NCBI RefSeq assembly: GCF_905147045.1
Contig: NC_065902.1
Location: forward strand, 8,377,377-8,441,376
DNA: 64,000 nt
From: Nymphalis io
Taxonomy: Eukaryota > Arthropoda > Insecta > Lepidoptera > Nymphalidae
Reading direction: 5' to 3'
Of this stretch, positions 47,039-58,367 are shown piece after piece. Below the pieces are notes generated by a model. It saw nothing but the letters and a program-made list of their open reading frames with translations. It did no database searches and was not told the DNA's origin. A program made the position numbers and the translations under genes. The stretch's first letter is position 1. Every line of letters starts with the position of its first letter.

Positions 47039-47825
47039 TACTTTTGCACTGCTTTTACTTAATAGCAATAAATTAAAATTCGACCCGACTTTGTACTGTG
47101 ACTTGTAATATAAAAATGGCAACCGGCCGTAAAACCTTAGCCAAAAACTCCATGTATGACAGCAAAACTAAAGATGAGAACGTTAAATGCTAGGGCGTCC
47201 CCCTCAAGCGACGTAGATGCGAAGAATGCTATACATGCTAGGGCGTTCCCCACAAGCGACGCTAAAGACAAGAACCAACGTTCGCATCCAAAAGTCTTTG
47301 ACAAACTCAGACTCGCATCGAGGAACCTCGGCACAATGACGGGACGCAGCACAGAACTAAGCGAAATTTTAAAAGCAAGACAAATAAACGCCTGCTGCGT
47401 CCAAGAAACAAAATGGAAAGGGTCAAAATCCAGGGATATCGGAAATGGCTACCAGCTTGTATACCATGGTATAGATACCAAAAGAAACGGAGTAGGTATC
47501 GTATTGGATGAAAACCTGAAAACGAGAATAATCAACGTGGATAGAAAGAATGACAGACTCATTAGCATAAAACTAGCAATGGATGGTCAACCGCCTTTGA
47601 ACTTAATCTCTGCGTATGCACCACAAGCGGGATGTTCTGAACAAGAAAAGCAAGATTTCTGGGAGGACTTTGACGAAATTAAGCAAAACATTCCTTTAAC
47701 AGAACATGCCCACATAGGAGGAGACCTGAATGGACATGTAGGAGAAAAGAATGACCTTTATAGCGACATCCGTGGAGGCTATGGATTGGAGAAACATCGT
47801 TCAAACAAAGAAAATCTGTATCTCT
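47039..47825 (+). mobile_element. RTE-like LINE, endonuclease part (unit A)
   Basis: The open frame 47156-47827 encodes an apurinic-type endonuclease/exonuclease/phosphatase (EEP) domain, the 5' domain of RTE-like LINEs that nicks the target DNA. Motifs in order: NLGTMTGRSTELSEIL (Asn box), CCVQETKWKGSKSRDIG (catalytic Glu box), LISAYAPQAG, and HIGGDLNGHVG (the Asp/Asn box). A 48-bp tandem duplication near the start gives the repeated peptide ARA(S/F)P(S/T)SD. After GGYGLE the frame jumps directly into RT sequence (KHRSNKENLYL) because of an internal deletion, then stops at the duplication junction. The final SDH box of EEP is lost. Non-functional. Similarity to proteins annotated as craniofacial development protein 2-like is from memory of the family. 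Confidence 0.88.
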
Positions 47826-48830
47826 GAGCCGAGCCAATAAAAAATTATTGGGATTTTTAAAGACCAAAAGGTCGAAAATTGTCATTGTTTTGTAGATTTT
47901 ATCTAAATGGGATTTTCTGGTCAGCCATAAAAATAAATGTTGTATCCAAACAAGTACCATAATATGTAAAGATAATTATAACAACACACTTAAATGACCC
48001 TTCGAGGCTTAACTTTAGTAATAGCTTTTATACCGAGTTTGCGAGCTTCATTATCCTCATTTAAAGAGACAAGTGTTCAATAATAACAACTTCATCCGCC
48101 TAACTTCTATTTCTGACAGGAAAAAGTATTTTTACCCTTTTTTGTTATTAGTATGAATATTTGTGTGTTTAATGGATCAGAGCTCATGGGTCAGTCGGAT
48201 GAAAATCTGCGACATGGTATCAAACCTCATTAGAGCTGCGTGGTGACGTTCTTCAAGGGGAGAGAAGGTACTAAACGTAATTGGCCATTTTCAGGCGGTT
48301 ATTCTACTTTTTTAACTTGTAAAACAATCGCTATTGACTGTATGATTAGGTTGTAAGGGGCTTACCTCAATGCGTTTTAGGTTCAAGGTGACAAAATGCG
48401 TCTACAGTTAGGATTATAGTAGGGCCATCACCGTGGAACATTTACTTTCTAAATTATTTAAATGTGTATGTAGTGTATATGTTGACCGTAACCTACCCAG
48501 TTTTTAGGGTGAATTTCTTAGTGCTTTCTAGTCTGCTCATATCGCATATATCATAAGATATGAATTGGACTATATAATAAAATTAAGAAAAACAATACTA
48601 TTTAACCCAGTGGTAAGTCTCCGTGCAGGTCCTCGTCTATGAGTAGGTAACTCCTCCGAAATTGTTCTACCGCTAAATATTAATATTCGGAAAAGAAATG
48701 AAAGGAAAAATTGATTTAGATTCTTTCGTTGGCTGCCCATTAACTGTGGTCAGGTTTATATTTTTTGCAGTTGCCTTCTTTTTATAAATTATAAAAAAAA
48801 TAATTAAAGCTTACTTGGAAATAATCACGA

Positions 48831-49558
48831 TTTTTTTTTTTAAATTCGCCGGGAGGGCAAATGACTCTACTCCACCAGATGGTAAGTGGTAGTAGAGTCC
48901 AAACGCGACGACGACCAGTACAGACGGGAAAAACGTTCTGCACTAGCCGCCTTCGCCTTGCCGGCCCGCAAGATGCCTCTTCACGCCTCGTTTGAAGGAA
49001 CCCGGGTTGTGCTGGTAAGGAATTCCATTTTTTGGAAGTGCGACAAAGAAAGGAGTTGCCAAATTTCTTTGTTCGCGATGGAATTGATGTCACAGTTAGG
49101 CGGTGACATCGAGAACCAGCTCGCGTGGACTTAAGAAGGAAGGGGGAAGCAGGAATTAGAGAGAATAATTCCTCAGAGCACTCACCGTGATACAGTCGAT
49201 AGAAAGCGCTCAGTGCTGCTTTCTCACGACGCAATTGTAAAGGTTCAAGGGTGTTTGTGACCTTTACGTCACCAATAATGCGTACGGCACGTCGCTGCAA
49301 CCAGTCCAAGGCCTCAAGTAGGTACTTAGCGGAGCCATCCCAAAGGTGCGAGCAATATTCCACGCAAGACCGTACCTGTGTTTTGTACAGCAGGCACAGT
49401 TGTTGTGGCGTGAAAAAGCGCCGCACCTTGTTCAGAACTCCGAGTTTCCGTGAAGCTGTTTTTATAACAGCCTCGATGTAATCCCTTGGACTAAGGTCGC
49501 AGCGAACGTCAATCCCCAGCATTGCGATTTTGCTTTGCATCACCAGCGGAGTACCAGA
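48831..49558 (-). mobile_element. second copy of the young LINE 3' end, inserted in unit B
   Basis: The minus-strand frame 48782-49543 gives SKIAMLGIDVRCDLSPRDYI through SCVEYCSHLWDGSAKYLLEA, the same C-terminal region as the plus-strand copy at 36833-37540. A 20-bp deletion near 49008 shifts the frame (SLPAQPGFLQTRRE instead of SLPAHVF). It carries the same 3' stem-loop (48863-48899) and an A-tail (T-run 48831-48841). It interrupts the string cacgattttttagtcacg that is intact in unit A (46231-46248), with gatttt present on both sides as a probable short target-site duplication. It therefore postdates the tandem duplication, or else unit A descends from an allele without it. Confidence 0.93.
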
Positions 49559-50108
49559 GATTTTGTAGTCACGTCATATTTGCTTTCGTCACGTACAAAA
49601 AGATAAACCATTTCCCGTTAGGTACTACATATTTACATCAGAGTGCCAATCGACGTGATTAAATATCTTATATATAGTACGAGTATGTAGTCGGTCTAAA
49701 GCAATTTTGTTTATTGTTTTTATATTTACTTTTAATTGGTTCAATTACACTAATTGACTCGGCTTTTATATCTGTAATAAAAATAATCGTCCTTCTAATA
49801 GCGTCGCTATGAATTTCAGAATCAAAATAAAAAATATATATTATTCAAATACAAAATGTATTGGAATAATACTTTAGAAACATTTAAAAAGACAAAATGA
49901 AATTTAATGCTATCATTGTTTTGAAATTCTACTCTACTGAAGAATCTGTTTCTTCCGTATTTACTATTAATAGTGACCGTACTCAACTACCATTACTAAT
50001 TATTTCACTGAGTTACGCTTATATGAATACAGTAATTGATATAATAAAAGATTGATAGGTATGAAAATCAGTTTCATAATTTTTTGAAGATAGATTTTTT
50101 ACTTTTTG

Positions 50109-50378
50109 TAACATCCTGTAAATGTCCCACTGCTGGGCTAAGGCCTTCTCTCCCTTTTTGGGCAGAAGGTTTGGAGCTTATTCCACCACGCTGCTCCAAT
50201 GCGGATTGGTGGAATACACATGTGGCAGAATTTCAGTGAAATTAGACACATGCAGGTTTCCTCACGATGTTTTCCTTCACCGTAAACCATGAGATGAATT
50301 ATAATCACAAATTAAGCACATGAAAATTCAGTGGTGGTGGATCATCGGTTAAGATTCACGCGTTCTCACCACTGATTT
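50109..50378 (-). mobile_element. SINE-C (unit B)
   Basis: Duplicate of 46752-47038 with a deletion in the B-box region (cagtggtggtggatcatcgg). Confidence 0.9.
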
Positions 50379-51002
50379 TACTTTTGCACTGCTTTTACTT
50401 AATAGCAATAAATTAAAATTCGACCCGACTTTGTACTGTGACTTGTAATATAAAAGTGGCAACCGGCCGTAAAACTTTAGCCAAAAACTCCATGTATGAT
50501 AGCAAAACTAAAGATGAGAACGTTAAATGCTAGGGCGTCCCCCTCAAGCGACGTAGATGCGAAGAATGCTATACATGCTAGGGCGTTCTCCACAAGCGAC
50601 GCTAAAGACAAGAACCAACGTTCGCATCCAAAAGTCTTTGACAAACTCAGACTCGCATCGAAGAACCTCGGCACAATGACGGGACGCAGCACAGAACTAA
50701 GCGAAATTTTAAAAGCAAGACAAATAAACGCCTGCTGCGTCCAAGAAACAAAATGGAAAGGGTCAAAATCCAGGGATATCGGAAATGGCTACCAGCTTGT
50801 ATACCATGGTATTGATACCAAAAGAAACGGAGTAGGTATCGTATTGGCTGAAAACCTGAAAACGAGAATAATCAACGTGGATAGAAAGAATGACAGACTC
50901 ATTAGCATAAAACTAGCAATGGACGGTCAACCGCCTTTAAATTTAATCTCTGCGTATGCACCACAAGCGGGATGTTCTGAACAAGAAAAGCAAGATTTTT
51001 TG
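50379..51002 (+). mobile_element. RTE-like LINE, endonuclease part (unit B)
   Basis: The frame 50496-51017 repeats the EEP domain of unit A with four amino-acid differences over about 165 shared residues (for example LASKNL for LASRNL and VLAENL for VLDENL). It ends abruptly after QAGCSEQEKQDF, where an internal deletion joins it to the RT region. The HIGGDLNGH box present in unit A is missing here. Same role as in unit A; inactive. Confidence 0.88.
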
Positions 51003-51562
51003 TTGAAGGGCCTATAAAATCTATATTAGAGGAGGAGGTGAGCAAGGCCATATCAAAAATGAAGTACCATAAGACCACTGGTCCCGACCAGATACCAGCA
51101 GATTTCTGAAAGAAGCTGAAAGAATCTGCAACACCCTGGCTCACCAAGCTTTTTAACGCTATTGTTAAAGATGGCAAGATCCCTGAATCCTGGCGTAACA
51201 GCATCCTATCAGCAATATATAAACAAAAAGGGGACATTACGAATTGCGGAAACTACAGGGGAATAAAACTCACATCACACACACTGAAACTGTTTGAAAG
51301 AATCATCGCTGCACGCATAAATGACTGTACCCGTATAACTGAGAACCAATACGGCTTCACACCTGGCAAATCTACCATCGATGCCATTCAGTTAATTCGA
51401 GTTGTGATGGAGAAACATCGTTCAAACAAAGAAAATCTGTATTTCCTGTTCATCGACCTAGAAAAGGCTTTCGATAGGATACCCAGAAATCTAGTTTGGC
51501 AGGCTATGAGAGCTCAAAACATCCCGGAATATTATGTGGTACTAATACAAGAATTATTAATA
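51003..51562 (+). pseudogene. RTE-like reverse transcriptase, N-terminal half (unit B)
   Basis: One frame from about 51003 reads EEEVSKAISKMKYHKTTGPD, then stops at TGA (51107-51109). It continues LKESATPWLTKLFNAI, IPESWRNSILSAIYKQKGD, NCGNYRGIKLTSHTLKLFER, NQYGFTPGKSTIDAI and LFIDLEKAFDRIPRNLVW (first catalytic Asp at 51455-51457). These are the finger and palm-A motifs of an RTE-clade RT. The sequence breaks at 51562, before the palm C (xADD) box, where an inverted copy of the element's own 3' end begins. Thus both the endonuclease and the RT active sites are incomplete. Confidence 0.87.
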
Positions 51563-51658
51563 TTGTCTGTGTACTCAGATTCTCTTTCTGGGCCTCTTTT
51601 TGTATGTTTGACCACCAGGTTGCGGGCGGTCGCCCTCTTCCCCGCGGTCGGTCCGGGA
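51563..51658 (-). repeat. 96-bp inverted copy of the LINE's own 3' region
   Basis: ttgtctgtgtactcagattc ... gtcggtccggga is the exact reverse complement of 52095-52190 in the same element. It replaces the RT palm C region. Next to it, catcagtagta occurs twice (from 51659 and from 51701), suggesting slippage or template switching. Confidence 0.93.
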
Positions 51659-52290
51659 CATCAGTAGTAAGCACAGATCCAAGATATTTGAAGTTATTGC
51701 ATCAGTAGTAGATGCAAATATGGATAAGGACGTGGACCACCGCATTAAAACCACCTGGATAAAATGTAAATCGCTTTCGGGTGTTCTCTGTGACCATAGA
51801 ATGCCCATTCGTGTAAAGGGAAAAGTGTACAAAACGGTAGTACGCCCATCCATGATCTATGGAGCAGAGTGTTGGACCATCAAAAAGACACACGAACAAC
51901 AACTGCATACAAGTGAGATGAAAATGCTTAGATGGGCGGGAGGAATCACCCGGCTGGACAAAGTAAGGAATGAGTATGTCAGGGGATCGTTCAAGGTTCA
52001 CCAATTGTAGAAAAATTGAAAGAATGTCGATTGCGCCGGTACGGCCATATACTGAGACGTAACGATGATCATCCTATCAAGAAAGCCTTAAATATCCCGG
52101 ACCGACCGCGGGGAAGAGGGCGACCGCCCGCAACCTGGTGGTCAAACATACAAAAAGAGGCCCAGAAAGAGAATCTGAGTACACAGACAACCCAGAACAG
52201 AGCTCTCTGGCGCAGATGTACAAAGAGACCCGACCCAGCTGAACTGGGAAGAGGGTTTGAACAAAGAAGAAGAAGAAGAATAAATAAGTA
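51659..52290 (+). pseudogene. RTE-like LINE C-terminal part and 3' end
   Basis: The frame from 51720 reads DKDVDHRIKTTWIKCKSLSG, KVYKTVVRPSMIYGAECWTI and KMLRWAGGITRLDKVRNEYV, ending in a frameshift near 52010. The next frame (52016 on) continues LRRYGHILRRNDDHPIKKAL and GRGRGRPPATWW, the usual C-terminal region of RTE-type elements. The element ends in a short tandem tail of AAG/GAA (52265-52280), as RTE-like LINEs commonly do. A broken gene. Confidence 0.88.
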
Positions 52291-52800
52291 CAAAGGAGCG
52301 TATTTTATGCAAATATTTGAACTAAATTTTTGATTAAGTTCAAAGTGTTCTCTGCGCTATCTAGAATCAACGTTCTTCCTATCCTTTCCTTTATATACTT
52401 CGGACTTCGTAACCTCTTAGAGATTGTATGTAACAACTAGTTATTATAAGTAATATTATTTAAAAAAACACTTTACCCAATTAGACGAATACTTAATTAG
52501 TTGTTGTGACTTTGATGCATCAGTAGAAATTCATATTTTTATTCATAACTAAAACCTTCGCGAATACGAATTATACCCATATGAAAATACACGGATGCTC
52601 TTCTACAAAATCCATAATCGTATTTCTTTTGTAATCTATGGGGAACGCAAAACTAGCAGATTTGTTAAAAATTATACTTTGGAAGATTGGAGGTGAATTA
52701 CATTCACTCTGGGGACAATAAACTTACTGTTGTGCTAGAAGAAAATTCCATTGATTGTTCCATTTGTGAGCCAAGTGTTATGACCATAGTTATATAGCTA
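52291..52800. other. AT-rich non-coding DNA
   Basis: Nothing recognised between the LINE end and the next SINE-A. Confidence 0.5.
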
Positions 52801-53099
52801 ACTGGTGACTTTGCGCAAGCTTGTTTGGGTAGGTACCACCCACTCATCAGATATTCTACTGTAAAACAGCAGTAATTGGTATATTGTTGTGTTCTGGTTT
52901 GCAGGGTGAGTGAGCCAGTGTAATTACAGGCACAAGGGACATAAAATCCTGATTCCCAAGGTTGGTGGTGTATTGGCTGTGAAAGCGACAGTTAACATTT
53001 CTTACAATGCCAATGTCTATAGGCGTTGGTGACCACTTAACATCAGGTGGCTTAACACCATATGCTTGTCCGCCTACCTATACTATATAGAAAAAAAAA
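52801..53099 (+). mobile_element. full-length SINE-A
   Basis: actggtgactttgcgcaagc to an A-run ending at 53099. The body is well preserved (gggtaggtaccacccactc, ggttggtggtgtattgg); accacttaacatcaggtgg has one substitution, and a 12-bp insertion follows it. Confidence 0.92.
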
Positions 53100-56000
53100 T
53101 TAGTTTGTAATCACTTAAACTTTTAGCTTATACGTGACGTCACTCTTGATAGATGCCGGTCATGGCGGTTATTCTCTCGGGAGACTAGCAGAGCATAATT
53201 ACTATAGTATGTATTCACTATCTATTCTCTTAGAATTTATTGACAGAACGACCTAAAACATTTCTGTCGCTGGATTTATTTCAAATTTCAAAAAAGTTGT
53301 TAATAAAAAAAGAAACAAAAGCTTAATACTTATTTCTCTGACAACATTTAATGTACTTATCAAATAAACTTCTCCCAACATTATTTTCAAATTAAATAGT
53401 AAAAATATAGATAATGTTTATATAACTAAATTCATAACAGAACATCATATATGTGTATTGTACTGTTTCCTTTTAAATAATGCACCGACATTTGACCGAT
53501 ATTTGATATTGTAGAGTTTGTCAAAAATAGACGTCATTTTATAGTTCTAATAATATATAAATAAGTAATCATGATTTTTAATAAATCTTCTAAATATTAA
53601 ATAGCATTAACTATAAATTAATATTATCGAACTGAATATTATTCGTTTCGAAATATTATACAATAATATTAATTCATATGCATTTACACGACACATACAT
53701 AATAAAATACATTTGTGTATATGTGTTTGTGAAAATGCTACAAAAATATGGAGCAGCCGAATGATCAGTTTTAAACTTTTCGAAGTAAGTAGTGCACTAG
53801 TCTCATAAACACTTAATGTAGTATTTAATTTAACAGTATCATATTACACTTTACTCATACATGTGGCATTTAAAAGCAAGATGTTAAACCTATAATTTTG
53901 GGAAATTATAAGAATGTATAATTATAGGCACGGGGGAAATAACACTTAATTCATGGTAGGCTTAGGTCAATATTTCTTACAATGTCATTGTTTATTGACT
54001 ACATTTACTAGGCATATGTCTCTTATATGAAAAAATAAACTAGTGAATAAACTAAATTATTTAGTTTATTCACTAACTTGAAATTGAAATACACGAAAAC
54101 AAGATCAATTTTAACATGAAATTGAAATTTAGCAACACGTGACGTAACACGATAAAAAAAAAAAACGTTTTCGCAACTGAATAGAAAAATAGTATGTTTT
54201 TTTTTTCAAACAAATACAGTGTTAAAATTTGAAACTAGACTAAAAATTGCCTCGTACATTTCAGCGTTTAAGAAAGTTTGCTTTTTTTGTAAAAAGAAAC
54301 CATATTTTATAAGTAAATAATATACAAAAGGTTAATAAATTACATTTGAAATACAAAAAAAAAACAATATACTTTAAAATTTAACATGACTTTAATGAGC
54401 TGTATTCTACGGTAGAGTAATATAAACTTCAAGATAAGCGCCGTGTAATTTATATTTAAAATGGATCTTAAGAATTTTCATATACCGAATTATTTAATAC
54501 AAATTCACGATCGGAGTATAAACTCACATTTTTGTATAGCAATATAATTTGCAAAAATGTTTTAATGGTTAACGCAGTGAGATATATTTTATATGAAATC
54601 TAATAAAACTGGTCGTGGCTTTGTTGGCCACGTAATTATAACATTATATATGTTACAATTTACCTATATTTTACTGTTATATCTACATGTATACGCTGTA
54701 TACTTCAAGTAGAAATAGCAGTAAAATTTTGACTTATGTAGAAGACTTACTTTTATATAAAACATTAATTCATTTTTAATAAAAAATTAATTCGTATGAA
54801 GTTCATTTGTCATCATTTTTGCACATGTATAAAGATTGATATTGATAATGATACTTCGCCCAAGTATCATATGTTCACACTAACATTCATACACATGTGC
54901 ACAGATGTACGTCATAAAATAATTGTGAATGCTGTGATATTATTATTTCACTAATAACATTATATTTGCTCAAAATCATAGAAGTTTTAAAAATTTTCCT
55001 TTATTAAAAATCTTTATGATTTGGTCTACTAGAAAAAACTTTAGAGAAAATATTAAAAATTTGAATGGGCAAGCATAAGAAAAAATCGTGAAACGTGCTG
55101 TAAAATAATATTGTAATTAGAGAAAATGTTTTAAATATTTATTTATTTTACTATATTTAACACTTAACTACACTGGATATGCATATATATAACGACATGA
55201 ATTATACCTATGCTAAGTCAGAATAGCTTACCTAAAACCGGCATGGTGTTCGTTAGTTTGATTCACCAATGAATTGGATTCAACATTACATTTCAAGCAT
55301 AAACTCTGCATCGAGTTCCGAATTCAGGTTTCAAATATTTTGAACAATTCCACATACGTCTGGTTTCAAAATGTGAAGCATTAGGAGCAACTCTCGAGTA
55401 GAACAATGGTCGGTAGTCTACTAATGTAAAATATTCATCCCTTAGTTTCGCAAATGACCACGGTCATTTTGTGAATCTAAATTTGAATACGATGTTAGGA
55501 CTACCCGCCTCCTGAATACCTTAGTAATTTTTTATATGGGAGCGCTTACTGATATAATTTTGAGTTTTTTGTTATACCATGATGTGAACATTAGCAGTAT
55601 AACAGTAGAACATATTTTTAATGATGGGTTTTCTTAAGACTAAAACATACCAATCATTTATTTTTAGAAGTAATACTCCTGCCTTCGAGTCTCCATTTGA
55701 TTAGCTTATTAAATGCGAATATTGTTTTACTTTAAATTTATAATAAGAGTAAAAATGTCAATTTTAAATATTTGAAATTGTCTTGTCTGCAAGATATAAA
55801 TCCTTTTATGATTTTTTTACTATACTGCTCGATGGTTTTATTGTAAAACAAAATATTGAAAAATAATATAACAGAACAGACAATAGTATTTTAAAAAAAA
55901 TCAATAATTAATTTCTGTACGGAAACTTCAACTTTTGGAAAAATAAAAATGCAATTAAACAAACCGGAACGAAGATGGCTATATATATTTTTTAAACATA

Positions 56001-56734
56001 CAGATTAAATAGCAAAATATGCAACAAGAAATCAATACTAAGGTTCATATCGGGCAAAACGCACTGCAGAGCAGCAGCATGATTAAGAAAAACCGACGCT
56101 TCTAAACTTGAGAAAGCTTACGGATGCGAGACACGTATCTGTGAGTAGCTAGATAGAAAAATATTTTTATCAAAGGGAAGTAATTTTAATTATTAGATTT
56201 ATGACGTATTATAATACGTCTATGTAAATTGAATTCTTTGTTTTAAGGCAGTGATGAGAATTTGCATTTAACGGTTTACGGGTAAGAACTAAAAAACAGT
56301 TTTTCTGTGAAAGCCTTTTAGGCTTGTATATATGTTTATATTGCGAGACACTCGAAATTTCACAGCCATATAAATAGTTATTATTTAACAATATCACTAA
56401 AATAAAAATTAGGTTACATTGATTATTTTCAGTAAGAAGTAAAAATTAGTGCACCAAAAGTAAATTATCACAAAGGCTTGTAAGAATATAAGGAGAGTAT
56501 TTTATTTCAAGACAACGATACAAAGCGACTACGTATCTACTGAAAGGTCAGCTCTACTCTCTTTCAACTAGAACAAGGAATTTAGTGCTGTCTGATATAA
56601 GCTGTGTTTTAAAACGAAATTTGTAAGGTTTTATTTAGTAAACTAGCCCGCCCCGACTTCGTACTGGTAAAATTAGGATTTTATCCCGTATATTTTAATC
56701 GATAAGGTATGAAGTCCTTTTATATCTAGCCACT
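53100..56734. other. AT-rich non-coding DNA with minor repeats
   Basis: A decayed SINE-A scrap at about 53925-54012 (attataggcacgggggaaat, tatttcttacaatgtcattg) and a palindrome at 54041-54075. No gene; a 62-codon stretch at 56209-56397 (minus) shows no domain. Confidence 0.5.
54041..54075. repeat. perfect 17-bp palindrome with 1-nt centre
   Basis: Arm tagtgaataaactaaat (54041-54057), centre t, exact reverse complement 54059-54075. Confidence 0.92.
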
Positions 56735-57020
56735 AGTCCGAGGAGGTCCTGGGTTCAAATCTCAAGTCAGGCCAATAAAAAGTTATTGGGTACTTCTATC
56801 GAAAATTCTAAGTAACAGCTCGAAGTCTGGATGTTTGTTGGTAGAGCACCTGAACTCATTTCGGTCTTGTCGGATTGCCGTCAAATCGGATTATGAAAGT
56901 TAGGGAAAAGAGCACACTGTGTTGGCGCACATACTTGTGCACTTTAATATGTTCTGTGCAGTTGGCTAATCTCTCTTGAGATTGGCCGCCGTAGCCGAAA
57001 TCGGTCCGGAGAACATTTTT
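56735..57020 (+). mobile_element. SINE-D copy, long
   Basis: ctagccactagtccgaggag, gtcctgggttcaaatctcaa (B box), ggccaataaaaagttattgg, aagtaacagctcgaagtctg, ggtcttgtcggattgccgtc, atcggattatgaaagttagg, cacatacttgtgcacttta, gttggctaatctctcttgag and attggccgccgtagccgaa. This is the longest SINE-D here and defines the family's 3' half. Confidence 0.88.
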
Positions 57021-57211
57021 ATTATTAAAGTAATAAGAGCATATAATAATATATATGCATAAAGCACACACCTTGCGTATTTTTTCATGCGTTTATTTAT
57101 GATTAGGTTCTGTTTATGGCTTCTATGTGTGAGTGGTGGCTCATCGTACATTCGTTCCTCATTATGAGATACACAGAGACTTGAAAAATGTGGCTCGTTT
57201 TTTTTCACAAT

Positions 57212-57395
57212 AGTTCACCACCGCTTATAGACATTGGTATTATAATAAAAATATTAACTATCACTTCCATCGCTAATGTGCTACCAACCTTGGGAACTAA
57301 ATTTTTATGTCCCTTGTGCCTTTAGTTACACTGGCTCATTCGCCCTGCAAACCGGACAACAATACTAATTATTGTTGCTACTGAAAAATCTTATT
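57212..57395 (-). mobile_element. SINE-A 3' part, diverged
   Basis: ttcaccaccgcttatagaca, gctaccaaccttgggaacta, tgtcccttgtgcctttagt and ggctcattcgccctgcaaac are in minus-strand order. The head is missing. Confidence 0.78.
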
Positions 57396-58024
57396 ATATT
57401 GATGTATTACAAAGTATTCACGAACCAAAACCCTCCTTCGTGATTCAATCTTTCTATAAATAAAAACGAAAATCAATTCCAATAGTTGTTCCTAAGATTA
57501 GCTCGAACATATAATATACAATCTCGTAGAAGCGAGGAATATCTTGGCAAAAAATAAATAAATAAACTGTTTTCAAATAACAAGTCAGTAGAAACCTTGT
57601 GTAAATTGAATTTATTCAATAAAGAGCATGGGCAATAAAAAAGAACACGAAGATACATTTCTATAAGTAATCGATATATCGTAATAAAACCGGCTTTCAT
57701 AGGGATGAAGTTGCGGACACCAGGCATCGTTATATTATATTATAATATAACGATTTTCACGGATCAAATAAATTACAAACAATAAATGAAGTCGAAGCCA
57801 AAAGTGCTTTACGGTTCAATGCAAATATGCTAACCTTTTATACAAATTAGAATAAATAATTGGTACAGAACCACAGAACCATTGCTAACCACATTTATGA
57901 ATTAAAAAAGGCACTAAAACGAGTAGGTATATAATACATGCTTACGAATTATTAATGTATTATTAACGTATACAAGAATTAAAATACAGAACCAAATATA
58001 AGGGAATCTATTTTGCATTATATA
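57396..58024. other. AT-rich non-coding DNA with one palindrome
   Basis: The palindrome at 57726-57754 is listed separately. An 84-codon minus-strand stretch (57473-57727) has no recognised domain. Confidence 0.45.
57726..57754. repeat. perfect 14-bp palindrome with 1-nt centre
   Basis: atcgttatattata, centre t, tataatataacgat. Confidence 0.92.
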
Positions 58025-58356
58025 TTCTTCTTCTTCTTCGAGTGCCACTTCGACTAGCGAAGGTTGGCAGTCAGCTTTAAATACTCCTTCTTGTTCTTCG
58101 CGAGGCGTAAGAGTTCGGCAGCACTCGCGATTCCCGTCCATTCACGGATGTTGCACAGCCAAGACTTTTTTCTGCTCCCAACAGCTCTCCTTCCGGCAAC
58201 TTTTCCCATCATAATCAGTTGCAAAAGTTCATATCTTTCATGCCTAAGCACGTGTCCGAGATATGCAAATTTTTTCCTCTTGACAGTCTCCAAAAGTTGC
58301 CGTTTTTGGTTGACGCGTCGCAGAACTTCCACGTTCGAGACCTTTTGAGTCCAACT
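58025..58356 (-). mobile_element. outer LINE (RTE-like), 3' part
   Basis: The minus-strand frame reads SWTQKVSNVEVLRRVNQKRQ, KKFAYLGHVLRHERYELLQL, GKVAGRRAVGSRKKSWLCNI and REWTG, then ends in a GAA tandem tail (ttcttcttcttcttcg, 58025-58040 on plus). It is the C-terminal region and 3' end of a LINE whose upstream part lies at 59715-60092. The two parts join in frame (YRRMLAI then SWTQKV) if the plus-strand LINE between them and one copy of the 11-bp duplication are removed. Confidence 0.88.
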
Positions 58357-58367
58357 AATGGCCAACA
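58357..58367. repeat. left target-site duplication, 11 bp
   Basis: aatggccaaca, repeated exactly at 59704-59714, flanking the inner LINE. Confidence 0.9.

Larger units (their letters stand above)
45231..47825. repeat. tandem duplication, unit A (about 2.6 kb)
   Basis: From gagccgagccaataaaaag (45231) to the end of a truncated RTE-like LINE (47825), the sequence repeats as unit B from 47826. Order inside: SINE-D scrap, old SINE-C fragment (45590-45690), SINE-A remnant (46013-46085), non-repeat AT-rich DNA, young SINE-C on minus (46752-47038), LINE (47039-47825). The match is close to perfect apart from scattered substitutions, a 35-bp block present only in B (50074-50108), and a 22-bp deletion in B's SINE-C. 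Unit A lacks the LINE insertion found in unit B. Confidence 0.93.
47826..51441. repeat. tandem duplication, unit B
   Basis: Repeats unit A from gagccgagcc (47826) to aaaatctgtat (51441) within the RT region of the LINE, after which only unit B continues into the LINE 3' half. Unit B is longer because of a minus-strand LINE insertion (48831-49558) and RT sequence deleted from unit A. The junction of A and B at 47821-47826 joins LINE interior sequence to the left border, as expected for a direct tandem duplication. Confidence 0.9.

Noticed and set aside
47679..47960. A 93-codon minus-strand frame across the duplication junction
   Set aside because: It is a shadow of the RTE endonuclease on the other strand joined to non-coding DNA.
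45231..51441. Two independent insertions of the same LINE rather than a duplication
   Set aside because: The shared sequence extends far outside the LINE through unrelated AT-rich DNA and several old SINE fragments in identical order.
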